Virus record (IMG/VR): IMGVR_UViG_3300037343_000006
Span: 1-60,681 of that record
Length of the DNA stretch: 60,681 nucleotides
Reading direction: 5' to 3' (one strand)
Source of the DNA: a virus
The notes below the pieces were generated by a model, which made no database searches, was not told the origin of the DNA, and worked only from the letters and a program-made list of their open reading frames with translations. Each line of letters starts with the position of its first letter. The stretch's first letter is position 1. Both the position numbers and the translations under genes were made by a program. This document shows, in pieces, positions 48,444-58,200 of this stretch.

Positions 48444-48959
48444 ATGCACGTTAAGATCACAAACGACCAGCCCGTAGAATTTCCCTACACAATCGGGCAA
48501 TTTCGTCGTGACCACCCTGAGACTAGCTTTCCTCGCATCATTCCTGACACGATGCTGAAGCGCCATCTGGTGCATCCAGTGATTGAACTGTCTAAGCCAG
48601 CCCATGAGCCGTTGGTACAAAATTTAGTAATGGGCGATATGCCTCACAAAGAGGTGATCCGTCTGAAGACAGAAAACGACGCCACAAACCATATCACAGG
48701 CGAGGTAGACCAGTCTCAGGTAGGTCAGCCTATTCACGGTAATCGCTGGTTCATTGGCTACACGGTCGTCAATAGGCCACAAGATCAGGCGGAGGCAGCG
48801 GTTCGCAACCATCGTGACCAACTCCTGCAAGCAACAGACTGGCAAGCGTTAAGCGACAACACCATGAGCGAGGCAATGACAACCTACCGTCAAGCCCTGC
48901 GCGATGTGCCAGATCAGGATGGGTTCCCGTATAGCGTGACTTGGCCCACCAAACCTTGA
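48444..48959 (+). CDS. Tail fibre assembly chaperone-like protein
   Basis: 171 aa, directly after the repeat-rich tail gene. C-terminal block RDQLLQATDWQALSDNTMSEAMTTYRQALRDVPDQDGFPYSVTWP matches the phage tail assembly chaperone family (Pfam Phage_TAC type, DWxxL....W.xYRQALRD). The N-terminal domain begins VKITNDQPVEFPYTIGQFRRDHPETSFP. Typically each such chaperone serves the fibre gene just upstream, here the propeller-like protein. Confidence 0.8.
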   Translation: MHVKITNDQPVEFPYTIGQFRRDHPETSFPRIIPDTMLKRHLVHPVIELSKPAHEPLVQNLVMGDMPHKEVIRLKTENDATNHITGEVDQSQVGQPIHGNRWFIGYTVVNRPQDQAEAAVRNHRDQLLQATDWQALSDNTMSEAMTTYRQALRDVPDQDGFPYSVTWPTKP

Positions 48960-48970
48960 GGTAAGCCCCC

Positions 48971-49594
48971 ATGCTCGGTTTCTCCCCACTAGCGTCTACG
49001 CCCCTCGCTGCGCTCCCTGAGGGCGCAATAACCGTTTCTGGGGTGTTGGCTACTGGGCAGGTTGGGTCGGTCATTGTTAGCCTTCCTATAGACGTACTGG
49101 TAACTGGTGTTGCGGCGGCGGGAGCGCTAGGCTCAGTAACTGTATTTGGCACCTCCATAGTAACGCCAGCTGGCGTTGTAGCTACTGGCGCGGTGGGTAA
49201 TGTCGCCTCCTCCGCAAACTCTACGATCCTGCTTACTGGGGTTGTAGGTACAGGGCAGACGGGAACCGCGACTGTGTCCATCGCGGTAGACGCAAACGTT
49301 TTCGGGGTGTTCGCCCAGTCAGCGGTAGGAACCACAGCGCAAACTGGCGGGGCTAGCGTAGCCCCAGCCGGAGTATTTGCGGACGCAGGGCTAGGCACTG
49401 CGATAGCGTCGATACCGGTTACGTTCTCGGTTATCGGCAACAGCGCCAACGGGCTTGTTGGAGACGTCACTTATGTGTATAACCAGATAGTGAACGTCAC
49501 CGGCGTGCAGGGCACGGGGTTGGTCGGCAAGATCAACATCTGGGACGAAATAAACGATTCACAAACGCCCTTCTGGGTAGAAATTCCTACGTAG
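48971..49594 (+). CDS. Repeat-rich beta structural protein
   Basis: 207 aa of short degenerate repeats, roughly 20-25 residues, with the pattern V-x-G-V-x-A-T-G-x-V-G-x-V (ITVSGVLATGQVGSVIV, LVTGVAAAGALGSVTV and so on), and a C-terminal WDEINDSQTPFWVEIPT tail. Similar repeat proteins occur in phage tails and are thought to form fibrous stacks. Role inferred only. Confidence 0.75.
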   Translation: MLGFSPLASTPLAALPEGAITVSGVLATGQVGSVIVSLPIDVLVTGVAAAGALGSVTVFGTSIVTPAGVVATGAVGNVASSANSTILLTGVVGTGQTGTATVSIAVDANVFGVFAQSAVGTTAQTGGASVAPAGVFADAGLGTAIASIPVTFSVIGNSANGLVGDVTYVYNQIVNVTGVQGTGLVGKINIWDEINDSQTPFWVEIPT

Positions 49595-49603
49595 AGGTCC
49601 CTG

Positions 49604-51001
49604 ATGGCAAGCACATTCTCTAACCTCAAGATCGAACTCATAGGTGACGGCGAACAAGTTAGTGTGTGGGGGGCCACCACTAACAACAACTTAGAAGCTA
49701 TTGAGCAGGCAGTCGGTGGGTACGCGGACGTAGATTTTGCGACCGACGCGGACAAAACATTAACCTACGTGGACAGTAACGCTGCACAGCCGTTCCGGGC
49801 CCTATACTTTAACGTGACATCTACCGGATCGCTTACAGCTACACGCAAGCTAATTCTGCCCGCAGTGCAGAAGATGTATATTGTAAAGAACGCCACGACC
49901 GGCGGGCAGACTATTACAGTAGAAATTAGCGGGGGTACGGGTGTCGATATCCCCAACGGTGAAACCTACATCATCTACGCTGACGGCACTGACGTTGTCT
50001 ACGCCGCGCCGGGGCTGTTCTACTTCGATGAGATCAAAGTTCTATCCGCACCCAACGCCACGGTGCCGGTCATTGCGTTGAAGGCAGAAGGCGCGGAAAC
50101 CAACATAGATGTGGCAATCGTACCCAAAGGCGCCGGTGCCCTGACGGCTGATGTGGCTGACAATACCTCTGCGGGGGGCAACAAACGCGGCGCTGGCGCG
50201 GTGGATTTGCAAACTTCTCGGGTGGCTGCGTCTGACGTCGCCGCGGCACCAGCATCAACGATCTCCGGAGGTTCCGATAACTCCGTCTCCGCGACCGCTA
50301 ATAGTGCCGTTGTTGCGGGTGGCGCGACGAACCAAGCCAACGCCGTCGCTTCTGTGGTATCAGGAGGTAGCACAAACAACGTTGCCGCTACTGCGCTGTA
50401 CAGCGCCGTCTCGGGCGGTAGAGATAACAGTACGCAAGCACAGTACACCGTCGTGGGTGGGGGGCGCGATAATGCGATCGAGGCTAACGCCGACTATTCT
50501 ATTGTGTCGGGTGGGTACCGGGCTGTAGCTGCGCGGTACGGGCAGGAGGTTATCGCCTCCGGTGCGTTTGCCACCGCTGACGGGACGGCCCAACTCTCCC
50601 GCCAAGTGCTCCGTGCAGAAACATCTGGCAACGCTATTACCCGCCTTACTTCTGATGGATCGGGAACCGCTAACGCCTACAACGTGGTAAACCTACCCGC
50701 CAACGCCTTGTATGCCGTGCACGCTATTCTCGGGGCTAAAGATACAAACCCAGCGGTTGCCGATTCCCGCATGTGGGAAATTAAAGCGCTACTTAAGCGG
50801 GGTACGCTCGCGTCGTCTACTGAACTTGTGGGCACAGCAACCATTACCAACATTGCCGAAGATGCCGGTGCGTCCGGGTGGGTCGTAGCCGTAACCGCCG
50901 ACACCACGAACGGGGCTGTGTCCATAACAGTTACCGGGGCGGTAGCCACGACAATTCGTTGGGTTTGCAGCGTGTCTACTACTGAACTGGGTAATGGGTG
51001 A
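49604..51001 (+). CDS. Tail fibre/spike with YadA-head-like repeats
   Basis: 465 aa. N-terminal 150 residues (ASTFSNLKIELIGDGEQVSVWGATTNNN...) are a virion-attachment type found in many marine phages. Residues about 205-310 contain repeats like STISGGSDNSVSATANSAVVAGGATNQA, the SxVxGGxxNxA pattern of left-handed beta-roll trimeric adhesin heads (YadA-like). A C-terminal 140-residue beta domain could be the receptor-binding tip. Probable trimeric fibre or spike. Confidence 0.82.
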   Translation: MASTFSNLKIELIGDGEQVSVWGATTNNNLEAIEQAVGGYADVDFATDADKTLTYVDSNAAQPFRALYFNVTSTGSLTATRKLILPAVQKMYIVKNATTGGQTITVEISGGTGVDIPNGETYIIYADGTDVVYAAPGLFYFDEIKVLSAPNATVPVIALKAEGAETNIDVAIVPKGAGALTADVADNTSAGGNKRGAGAVDLQTSRVAASDVAAAPASTISGGSDNSVSATANSAVVAGGATNQANAVASVVSGGSTNNVAATALYSAVSGGRDNSTQAQYTVVGGGRDNAIEANADYSIVSGGYRAVAARYGQEVIASGAFATADGTAQLSRQVLRAETSGNAITRLTSDGSGTANAYNVVNLPANALYAVHAILGAKDTNPAVADSRMWEIKALLKRGTLASSTELVGTATITNIAEDAGASGWVVAVTADTTNGAVSITVTGAVATTIRWVCSVSTTELGNG

Positions 51002-51279
51002 TTACAGTGACCGACGACGCGCGCTTGGAGAGAATGGAAAAGAAGTTGGACACGCTGTCTGAGGCGGTTGTGTCGCTGGCGCGCATGGAAGAGCGTATGA
51101 TTACGCTGTTCAAGCGCATGGATAAATACGATGATGCGCAGACCCGGGTGGTCGACCGGGTCGAGAAAGTAGAGAAGATTACCGTGCAGCGCGGGGTCGT
51201 CTTCCACATGCTAGACAAGTTATTCTGGGTCGTTGTTGGTGCAGGCGTGGCCCTCATAGTAAAGCTAGGGGGGCAGTGA
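50998..51279 (+). CDS. XhlA/holin-like membrane protein
   Basis: 93 aa, GTG start overlapping the previous stop (another GTG at 51007). Residues 8-50 are a charged amphipathic helix (LERMEKKLDTLSEAVVSLARMEERMITLF) and residues 67-90 one transmembrane segment (LFWVVVGAGVALIVKLGG), the layout of XhlA-type haemolysin/holin accessory proteins. Adjacent to the amidase, its stop overlapping the amidase ATG. Likely helps permeabilise the inner membrane. Confidence 0.8.
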   Translation: MITVTDDARLERMEKKLDTLSEAVVSLARMEERMITLFKRMDKYDDAQTRVVDRVEKVEKITVQRGVVFHMLDKLFWVVVGAGVALIVKLGGQ

Positions 51280-51944
51280 TGCGCGAGATAGACGAGATCA
51301 TCATCCACTGCACCGCTACCCGCCCCGAGTGGTGGAAAACCAGAACCACTAACCAGAAAGTCGCCGAGGTGCGTCGCTGGCATGTCGAAGAAAACGGTTG
51401 GGCAGATATTGGCTACGCCACCCTTATTGACCGGAACGGCACCCGTGCCGCGGGGCGCGACCTCAACAACGATGGAGATACCTTCGATGACATCGGAGCG
51501 CACACCAAGGGCCGCAACTCGCGGTCTATCGGCATTGCACTGTTTGGTGGGCATGGTTCGGCGGCCAACGGCAAGTTTGAGGACAACTTTACTCCAGAGC
51601 AGGATGCCGAGCTACGCAAGCTGATCGCGGAGCTGAAAGAACGGTTCCCGACGATCAAGAAGGTATCCGGCCACAACGAATACGCCAACAAAGCGTGCCC
51701 CGGGTTTAACGTAAAGCACTGGCTAGAGCAGGCCCCAGAGCGGGAGTCGCTGGCGGAATCGCGCACGATTCAGATGTCGCAGGTAGCAAAAGCTGCTGCC
51801 ACCGCCGGGCCCGTTGTAGGATACTTCGCGGATATGCCGTGGCAAAACCTGCTAATCTTGTCTGCTTTAACCCTCGTTGTCCTTATGGCAACAGGAGTAA
51901 TCGACGTTGAGCGCGTCCGGAAATGGCGGCGTGGTGTTCGGTAA
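51279..51944 (+). CDS. N-acetylmuramoyl-L-alanine amidase (T7 lysozyme-like) with C-terminal membrane helix
   Basis: 221 aa from the ATG at 51279. Zinc ligands H10, H132 and C140 and catalytic Y46 and K138 align well with T7 lysozyme (H17, H122, C130, Y46, K128). After the ~150-residue enzyme a linker leads to a transmembrane helix at about 190-207 (LLILSALTLVVLMATGV) and a basic end (VRKWRRGVR). The membrane tail is not part of standard T7-type amidases and may hold the enzyme at the inner membrane until lysis. Cuts the amide bond between MurNAc and the peptide. Confidence 0.9.
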   Translation: MREIDEIIIHCTATRPEWWKTRTTNQKVAEVRRWHVEENGWADIGYATLIDRNGTRAAGRDLNNDGDTFDDIGAHTKGRNSRSIGIALFGGHGSAANGKFEDNFTPEQDAELRKLIAELKERFPTIKKVSGHNEYANKACPGFNVKHWLEQAPERESLAESRTIQMSQVAKAAATAGPVVGYFADMPWQNLLILSALTLVVLMATGVIDVERVRKWRRGVR

Positions 51945-52167
51945 GCTACGCATATGGGCTGTGGCCGCAGCAGTGGCCCTAGCTGTAGTAGCAGCCGCCT
52001 ATTTTCGCGGACGTAGTGAGGCAAACTCTGATGCGCAGGTAAAGGGCTACCAGAACACGATAGACAAGATGCGAACTGCTAGGGAGGTTGACCGTGAAAT
52101 CGAGATTCTGGACGATACCGGCCTCGCTGATCGTGCTTCTAAGTGGCTGCGCGACGCTGGTAAATGA
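51907..52167 (+). CDS. Inner-membrane spanin (Rz-like)
   Basis: 86 aa from TTG 51907 (AGGAG upstream), overlapping the amidase end. Residues 13-32 form an N-terminal transmembrane helix (LRIWAVAAAVALAVVAAAYF), then a periplasmic coiled-coil region (DAQVKGYQNTIDKMRTAREVDREIEIL). With the overlapping lipoprotein gene it forms a spanin pair that joins inner and outer membranes for final lysis. Confidence 0.8.
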   Translation: MSASGNGGVVFGKLRIWAVAAAVALAVVAAAYFRGRSEANSDAQVKGYQNTIDKMRTAREVDREIEILDDTGLADRASKWLRDAGK

Positions 52168-52300
52168 CACATACTGCGACCTAACAGAACTGCATTTATT
52201 TGCTGACGCGCATGTTGTAGAGTGGTTGCTAAGAAATGACCGCGAGCTGCTGCAAAGCATCGTTGCGGCTAACGAGAAGTATGACCGCCTATGCCCCTGA
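52094..52300 (+). CDS. Outer-membrane spanin lipoprotein (Rz1-like)
   Basis: 68 aa from GTG 52094, with AGGGAGG 6 nt upstream. Signal peptide ending in a lipobox (LLSG-C, cysteine about residue 18), then a short periplasmic part. It starts inside the Rz-like gene in another frame, the classical overlapping Rz/Rz1 layout. Its presence indicates a Gram-negative host. Confidence 0.8.
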   Translation: MKSRFWTIPASLIVLLSGCATLVNDTYCDLTELHLFADAHVVEWLLRNDRELLQSIVAANEKYDRLCP

Positions 52301-54147
52301 AGAAGCTCGTATTCAAGCCCGGCATCAACCGCGAACGCACGGACTACACCAACGAGGGTGGGTGGTTCGACTGTGACAAGGTGCGTTTTCGGCAGGGGTT
52401 TCCGGAAAAGATCGGCGGCTGGCGGCGTATTTCTACGGCGGCGTTCCAAGGTGTGTGCCGGTCACTTCTGAAGTGGGTAACGCTAAACGGGGTGAGCCAT
52501 ATAGGCGTCGGCACGAACTTAAAGTTCTATATCGAGGGTGGCGGTGTCTACAACGACGTGACCCCAATCCGCGCTACGACCAGCCTGACTAACCCCATAA
52601 ATACCACCAGCGGGTCGGCGGCGATCGAGATTCTAGACGCAGCTGGCGGCTTCGTTACTGGCGACTTCGTCACTCTTTCTGGTGCTTCGGACGTAGGCGG
52701 CATCCCTGCGGCGGCGATCAACAAAGAACACCAGCTCACGGTCACAGGCACGAACACATACTCGGTTGATGTGGGTGTGGCAGCTACGTCTACCGTTACC
52801 GGGGGCGGCGGGTCAATCACCGCTGCGTACCAGATAAACGTCGGGGCTGAGTTTTCTATACCACTCGTCGGGTGGAGCGCAGGTAGTTGGGGTCAGGGGG
52901 CGTGGGGTGTAGGTGTATCGACGGCAAACCCAATCCGGTTGTGGAGTCAAGCTAACTTCGGCGAGGACCTTATCTTCGGTCCGCGGGGTGGCGGCATCTA
53001 TTATTGGGATGCTTCAAACGGGGTGGGTACGCGCGCAGTAGTCTTAACATCCCTCCCCGGTGCGTCAAACGTCCCGACAATTCATAACTTTACCCTCGTG
53101 TCTGACATTAGCCGGTTTGTATTCGCTTTCGGGTGCAACGATCTGGGCAGCTCGACGCAAGACCCCCTGCTGATTCGGTGGTCAGACCAAGAAAACGCAG
53201 CGGAGTGGACTCCCTCGGCAACAAACCAAGCTGGAGGACTACCCCTGTCTCGGGGAACTGCGATCATAACGGCCATCCAGTCACGTCAGGAAATTCTCGT
53301 TTGGACAGACTCCTCACTATATTCCCTGCAGTATATCGGCGGGGAAGAGGGTTGGGGCGCGCAGCTCGTCGGGGACAACATTTCAATCGCATCCCAGAAC
53401 GCAGTGGCGTACGCTAATGGCGTAGCTTACTGGATGGGGCGTGATAAGTTCTATATGTACGATGGTCGGACGCTCCCGCTCCCGTGCGATGTCCGGCGGT
53501 TTATATTCACCGACTTTAATGACAAGCAGTATGCACAAGTATTTGGGGGCACAAACGAGGCGTACCACGAAATCTGGTGGTTCTATTGCTCTGCAAATCA
53601 GCTAGAGATCGACCGCTACGTCGTCTACAACTACCTCGAAAACACGTGGTACTACGGCACCATGGGTCGCACGGCATGGTTGGATACTGGCCTGCAAGAG
53701 AACCCGATCGCTGCTACCTACCAGCGCAACCTTGTGAACCACGAGGTCGGGGTCGACGAGGATATCGACGGTGTGAACCAGCCGATTGAGGCGTACATCA
53801 CGTCTACTCAATTCGATATTGAGGACGGCGATAGGTTTTCGTTTATCTGGCGCGTCCTACCGGATATTACGTTCCGTGGGTCTACTTCAGCTAATCCCGC
53901 CGCGCAGCTCACCATAATCCCTATGAACAACTCAGGCTCGGGCCATAACAACCCGCAGTCTGTTGGGGGTAGCAGCACTGGCACTATCGCGCGTACCGCG
54001 GTCCTTCCAGTGCAAGCGTTTACACAGCAGCTCGACATTCGTGTCCGCGGTCGGCAGCTCGTCCTCAAGCTGGAGTCCAACGAGCTTGGCGTGCAGTGGC
54101 AGCTCGGCTCTCCGCGCATTGACCTGCGCCCTGACGGGAGGCGCTAA
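52291..54147 (+). CDS. Tail hub/DNA stabilisation protein (P22 gp10-like)
   Basis: 618 aa. Starts PLKKLVFKPGINRERTDYTNEGGWFDCDKVRFRQGFPEKIGGWRR, the conserved opening of gp10-type proteins I know from P22-like and marine short-tailed phages. The rest is beta-rich with propeller-like blades (SQANFGEDLIFGPRGGGIYYWD, VAYWMGRDKFYMYDGRT). It should form the hexameric hub closing the tail under the adaptor. Starts inside the spanin gene end by 10 bp. Confidence 0.85.
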   Translation: MPLKKLVFKPGINRERTDYTNEGGWFDCDKVRFRQGFPEKIGGWRRISTAAFQGVCRSLLKWVTLNGVSHIGVGTNLKFYIEGGGVYNDVTPIRATTSLTNPINTTSGSAAIEILDAAGGFVTGDFVTLSGASDVGGIPAAAINKEHQLTVTGTNTYSVDVGVAATSTVTGGGGSITAAYQINVGAEFSIPLVGWSAGSWGQGAWGVGVSTANPIRLWSQANFGEDLIFGPRGGGIYYWDASNGVGTRAVVLTSLPGASNVPTIHNFTLVSDISRFVFAFGCNDLGSSTQDPLLIRWSDQENAAEWTPSATNQAGGLPLSRGTAIITAIQSRQEILVWTDSSLYSLQYIGGEEGWGAQLVGDNISIASQNAVAYANGVAYWMGRDKFYMYDGRTLPLPCDVRRFIFTDFNDKQYAQVFGGTNEAYHEIWWFYCSANQLEIDRYVVYNYLENTWYYGTMGRTAWLDTGLQENPIAATYQRNLVNHEVGVDEDIDGVNQPIEAYITSTQFDIEDGDRFSFIWRVLPDITFRGSTSANPAAQLTIIPMNNSGSGHNNPQSVGGSSTGTIARTAVLPVQAFTQQLDIRVRGRQLVLKLESNELGVQWQLGSPRIDLRPDGRR

Positions 54148-54770
54148 TGTCTAACCGCATCGAACGCCCACAACCTCCCGCGCTTCCTCAGCCGCCTGCT
54201 GGGTACGACCGCCGCTATACCGACCAGCTCAACAACGTGTTGCGGCTGTTCTTTCGGCGGCTCACCGCCACAGTGAACGAGTTGCTTAGCACTGAAGACG
54301 GCGGGCGGTACCTGTACATGCCTCGTGGCTTGTTCTACAGCACTGCCGACCAGACTGCCGCGGCTACAAACACTGGATACCCCGTTGAGTTAGAAACTAC
54401 CTACCTTGGAAACGGGGTTAGTATCGGCGGCACCAACGACACGCGCGTCACCGTATCTGCGGATGGTGTGTATAACTTCCAGTTTTCTCTGCAGTTAGAG
54501 CATTCGGGCGGGAGTGCGTGTGCGTTGTGGGTGTGGATTAACAAGAACGGCACTGATGTGCCGTACGGGGCCCACCGCTATACGATCAAGGGAAATGATT
54601 ACTTTGCGGTTAATTGGAACTTCTCTATAGACTTAACCGCAGGGCAGTACGTCGAGATGTACTGGGCCGCGGACGACACAGGACTTACAATCCACTCTGA
54701 GGCTCCGACAGCCCCACATCCGGGTGTTCCCGCTGCGGTTATGGCGGTTAGCTTCGTCAGTAATTTATAG
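54147..54770 (+). CDS. C1q/TNF-like tail fibre protein
   Basis: 207 aa, overlapping the previous stop by 1 bp. N-terminal Pro-rich linker and helix (RRYTDQLNNVLRLFFRRLTATVNELL), probably a trimerising stalk. C-terminal 130 residues form a jelly roll of C1q/TNF type: TRVTVSADGVYNFQFSLQLEH, ALWVWINKNGTDVPYG, AVNWNFSIDLTAGQYVEMYWAADD, HPGVPAAVMAVSFVS. This fold often makes the receptor-binding or decoration tip of phage fibres. Confidence 0.85.
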   Translation: MSNRIERPQPPALPQPPAGYDRRYTDQLNNVLRLFFRRLTATVNELLSTEDGGRYLYMPRGLFYSTADQTAAATNTGYPVELETTYLGNGVSIGGTNDTRVTVSADGVYNFQFSLQLEHSGGSACALWVWINKNGTDVPYGAHRYTIKGNDYFAVNWNFSIDLTAGQYVEMYWAADDTGLTIHSEAPTAPHPGVPAAVMAVSFVSNL

Positions 54771-54781
54771 GAGTTCGTTTG

Positions 54782-55255
54782 ATGGCGACCGTTACAGACA
54801 GCAAAAAGCAGTTTTTGTCTGCTCCCGAGATCATTATGCGCTTTGCGCAGGAGCTAGACGAATCCGGGTACCCCTTGCAGAATGTGCTCGCAGCCATTGC
54901 GGAAGAACTTAACCTACCAAACACCGATCAAGTGCAGATCGGCAACACCGTGTTCATTGGGCATACCGGTAAGGGTAAGCACAAGAACGTCATGGAGGGT
55001 CGCGCTCTCAACGTAGATACCGCGAATAATTTTCTGCGGGCCGGGCTCAAGTACCTAGCCTATCTGCAAAACAAGGGCATCCGGTACTACCGTACCGACT
55101 TTAAGACTGACCAGTACGTATCGGCGTTTAAGTTCTGGTATAAGAAGGTCGAAGGTTCGGACACCGAGATTGACGTCGTGCAGCTGGATACCGGTATGTA
55201 CCGCGCTTACATTTACATTGGGGACGAGTCCCTCAAAGAGTTCTGGAGAGCCTAA
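54782..55255 (+). CDS. Hypothetical virion-region protein, 157 aa
   Basis: ATG at 54782 (AGGAG upstream). Compact alpha/beta: EIIMRFAQELDESGYPLQNVLAAIAEEL, TVFIGHTGKGKHKNVMEGRALN, RAGLKYLAYLQNKGIRYYRTDFKTDQYVSAFKFWYKK. The order resembles acetyltransferase-like or internal proteins placed before ejection genes (as T7 gp13), but no catalytic motif is certain. Its stop overlaps the giant gene start (TAATG). Confidence 0.75.
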   Translation: MATVTDSKKQFLSAPEIIMRFAQELDESGYPLQNVLAAIAEELNLPNTDQVQIGNTVFIGHTGKGKHKNVMEGRALNVDTANNFLRAGLKYLAYLQNKGIRYYRTDFKTDQYVSAFKFWYKKVEGSDTEIDVVQLDTGMYRAYIYIGDESLKEFWRA

Positions 55256-58200
55256 TGCCACCTCTTTTTATCGCCGCAGCTGTTGGGGCCGCCGCAGGAG
55301 CTGGCGCTGTCGCGCTTGGAGCTGGCGCTGTCGCTGCTACCGTTGTGGGGGTAGGCGCAGGTGTTATCGCCCATAAGTCAGGTGCGGCTGACTGGGTGTT
55401 TGATAAGATTGTGAAGCCGGTGGGAAACGCGGTTAAGAACGTATTAACGTCCGATATTGGCCAGTTTGTCCTTAAAGCTGCGGCGACGCTGTCCGGCAAC
55501 GCTTGGGCTATACCTCTAATCGACGGGGCCGCGACATTAGCAAACGGTGGTGATTTCGGCGACGCGCTGAAGTCTGCGGCTATCTCGTACGTCGGCGGCA
55601 AAGTGGGTCAGCTTGGCGGAGAACTGGCATCGCAGGCATTGGTTAATGCTGGGGCGTCAGAGTTTGCTACGCAGGTTATTAGTTCCGCGGCTGGCTCTGG
55701 CTCAGGCAGTGCGTCGGTCGCACTCATTATGGGGCAAGACCCGGTAAAGGCGTTTATTCAAGGCGGTTTATCTGGCGGGCTTAGCGCTGCAGCCGGATGG
55801 TTGGAGACCAACACTGAGGGTGCGTTTTCGAAACTACCCGATGCGGCTCGCAACGTAATCACCTCGGGGCTTTCCGCCGCGCTTACTGGTAAAGAAATTA
55901 CTTCAGACCTCGTCTGGAACGCCCTGCTCACAAGCGAGGGTGTAACAAAGACCATAAACAACTTCCTCGGGGAGAACGTCGGGCTTAAAGATAGCCTTAC
56001 AGAGAATCAGATCAGCGCGCTTACACTCGGCATCCAGCGTACTACCGCCACGGCGTTTAGCGGCGGTGACGTACCTGCGGCTATTCTCAACCAGCTTAGC
56101 CAGTACGGCGAAAAAGAGTTTGGCGAGTGGCTGGATAACAGCAAGTTCGGCGATACGGTAAACAATTCCCTAGACAAAATAACTGGGGATTATCAACGTA
56201 CCGAAGCCCAAGCCAAAAAGATGGATGGGGTTGTACAACAACACTCTAGTGCAGTCGCTAACTACGACAGCACGGTTCAGCAGATCAATGCAGGTGTGAC
56301 CGAGCAAGAGCGCCTGCGCACTGTTTATGATCGGGCGCTGCAGAACTTCCAAGCCAACGAGAACCAGACAAACGCCGATGCGTTGACTACCGCGGTTAGA
56401 AATTTAAACAATTACGCAGCTGATTTCGACACGCGCTACACAAACACGCTCATACCCAATCTCAACCGCTACGAGCAGCAGGCCGCAGACTTAGCGGCGC
56501 AGTTTGATGTAGAGACGAAAAACTATAATACGCTAGTCACAGACTTGTCGGTTTCCGCGGACCGCGTCGCCGAAGACCTTAAGCCCGTATATTCTGAGCT
56601 TGATCGGCAGTTTGTTAAGTTTATGGACCCGAACTTTAATGAGTCTGAGTACCGGCAGATCGCTGGGCTCGACGCTGACGACGATGCCTATCTGCACTGG
56701 CTGAGTGTGGGTAAGGAAGAAGGCCTGCCAAGCAACATGGCGGCGTACAAAGAAGAGTACGGGTCGTATCGGCAAAACATTATTAACTCCGTGCTGGATC
56801 GCGCGGGCCTGTCGCTCACAGATATGACTCAATTCGAGCGTGCGGCGTTTCTTGCGGATATCGACGAGCGGTATCCAACACTGCAAGACCTGCGCAACGC
56901 CCCAACACAGACGCTAGCCGACGAACTCCTCACCAACCAATCTATATCCGACCGGGCAACTGCGAAAAAGTACACCGCCGGATCGACACAGATCACACCA
57001 GAGATTAACGATGCATTGGCTCGCGCCGGGCTCGAACGGGGTATGGTCGGCGAGTACCTAACTCAAGACGATGTTCGCGCGTTGACTACGCCTCCAGTGC
57101 AGACGCGCGAAGAGGTTGTTCGCCCCACGGACGTCACCGATACAGATATCGCCAATGGTTCGGCGTCGTTATTCGTGAACAACGATGGCCTGCTTGAGTG
57201 GGGCAACATAGATATGAACATTCCATACTGGGATTCAAACCTCAAAAGGCTCGTGCGGAGAACCCCCCATATCGTAGGTACTGAATTACACGGCGGGTAC
57301 GGCATAGTAGACGCTTTCACTGGGGAACGCGTTGATAACGTGCTTCGGTTTTACATCACTAAGAACTTAGGAGACTTACGGGAGGACAACCCCAGCCTGT
57401 TTATTCAGGCTGTAGGGGGCCTCAGTGAAGCTGCCGGTGCGATTATTGACACGCAGGTTGGGCAGGCTGTGTCTGAGTTTGCTCGGAACGTTGTAAAATA
57501 TACTCAGACTCAGATGTCGCCTACTGAGATAGACACGTCTGATATGTCTCCTGAAGCCGCCGCGATTGCTGAACATCTTGTGAATAAAAATAACGCGTAC
57601 AAAGAGAATATACTCAACGGTGCTGGGTTAGCGGCACAAATGGGTGGCGACATACTGAGCGGGTTTAACGGCCTTTTTATATACGCCAACATCGACCCAA
57701 AAACCACGCCGTTTGCAGGGTGGGCAGACGACCTCATCACCGTGTCTACCCAGTTAAAAACTCCAGAGTGGCAAGAGGCGTTCAACCGCGCAGACATGCG
57801 CCGTAGGGGCATTGACCCAGCTACTGGGCAGCCCATCGAGCGCGAGTTTAGCCGCCTCAACGCACTGACCGATTTTGCGGGGGCGATTGAAGAAGCGCCT
57901 GTGCAGTTTGTTGTTGAGGCTATTGGGGTTGAAATAGGTCAGGAAGTTATTTCGTGGTTTCTCGGTGGCGCGGTCACAAAGGTAGCGAAACTAAGCGCGC
58001 GGGGGATGGGGAGAGAGATAGGCGAGCAAATGGCTCGGCGGATAACCGCGAGTAATGTCTTTGCTTTAGATATCGCCGAGTCTGCGGGGGGCGCTGCCGG
58101 TAGCGCGTATGACGAGTCGCTAAGCGCTGCGCTTAACTCTGGTATGAGCCAGAGTGAAGCAGAAACCTACGCCGCTGACATAGCTAAAACCGCTGGGATT

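Noticed and set aside
49658-49686. GTTAGTG and CACTAAC in the tail fibre gene
   Set aside because: The arms are 13-15 bases apart and encode ordinary fibre residues; isolated half-sites also occur at about 33886, 34637 and 35211, so chance is likely.
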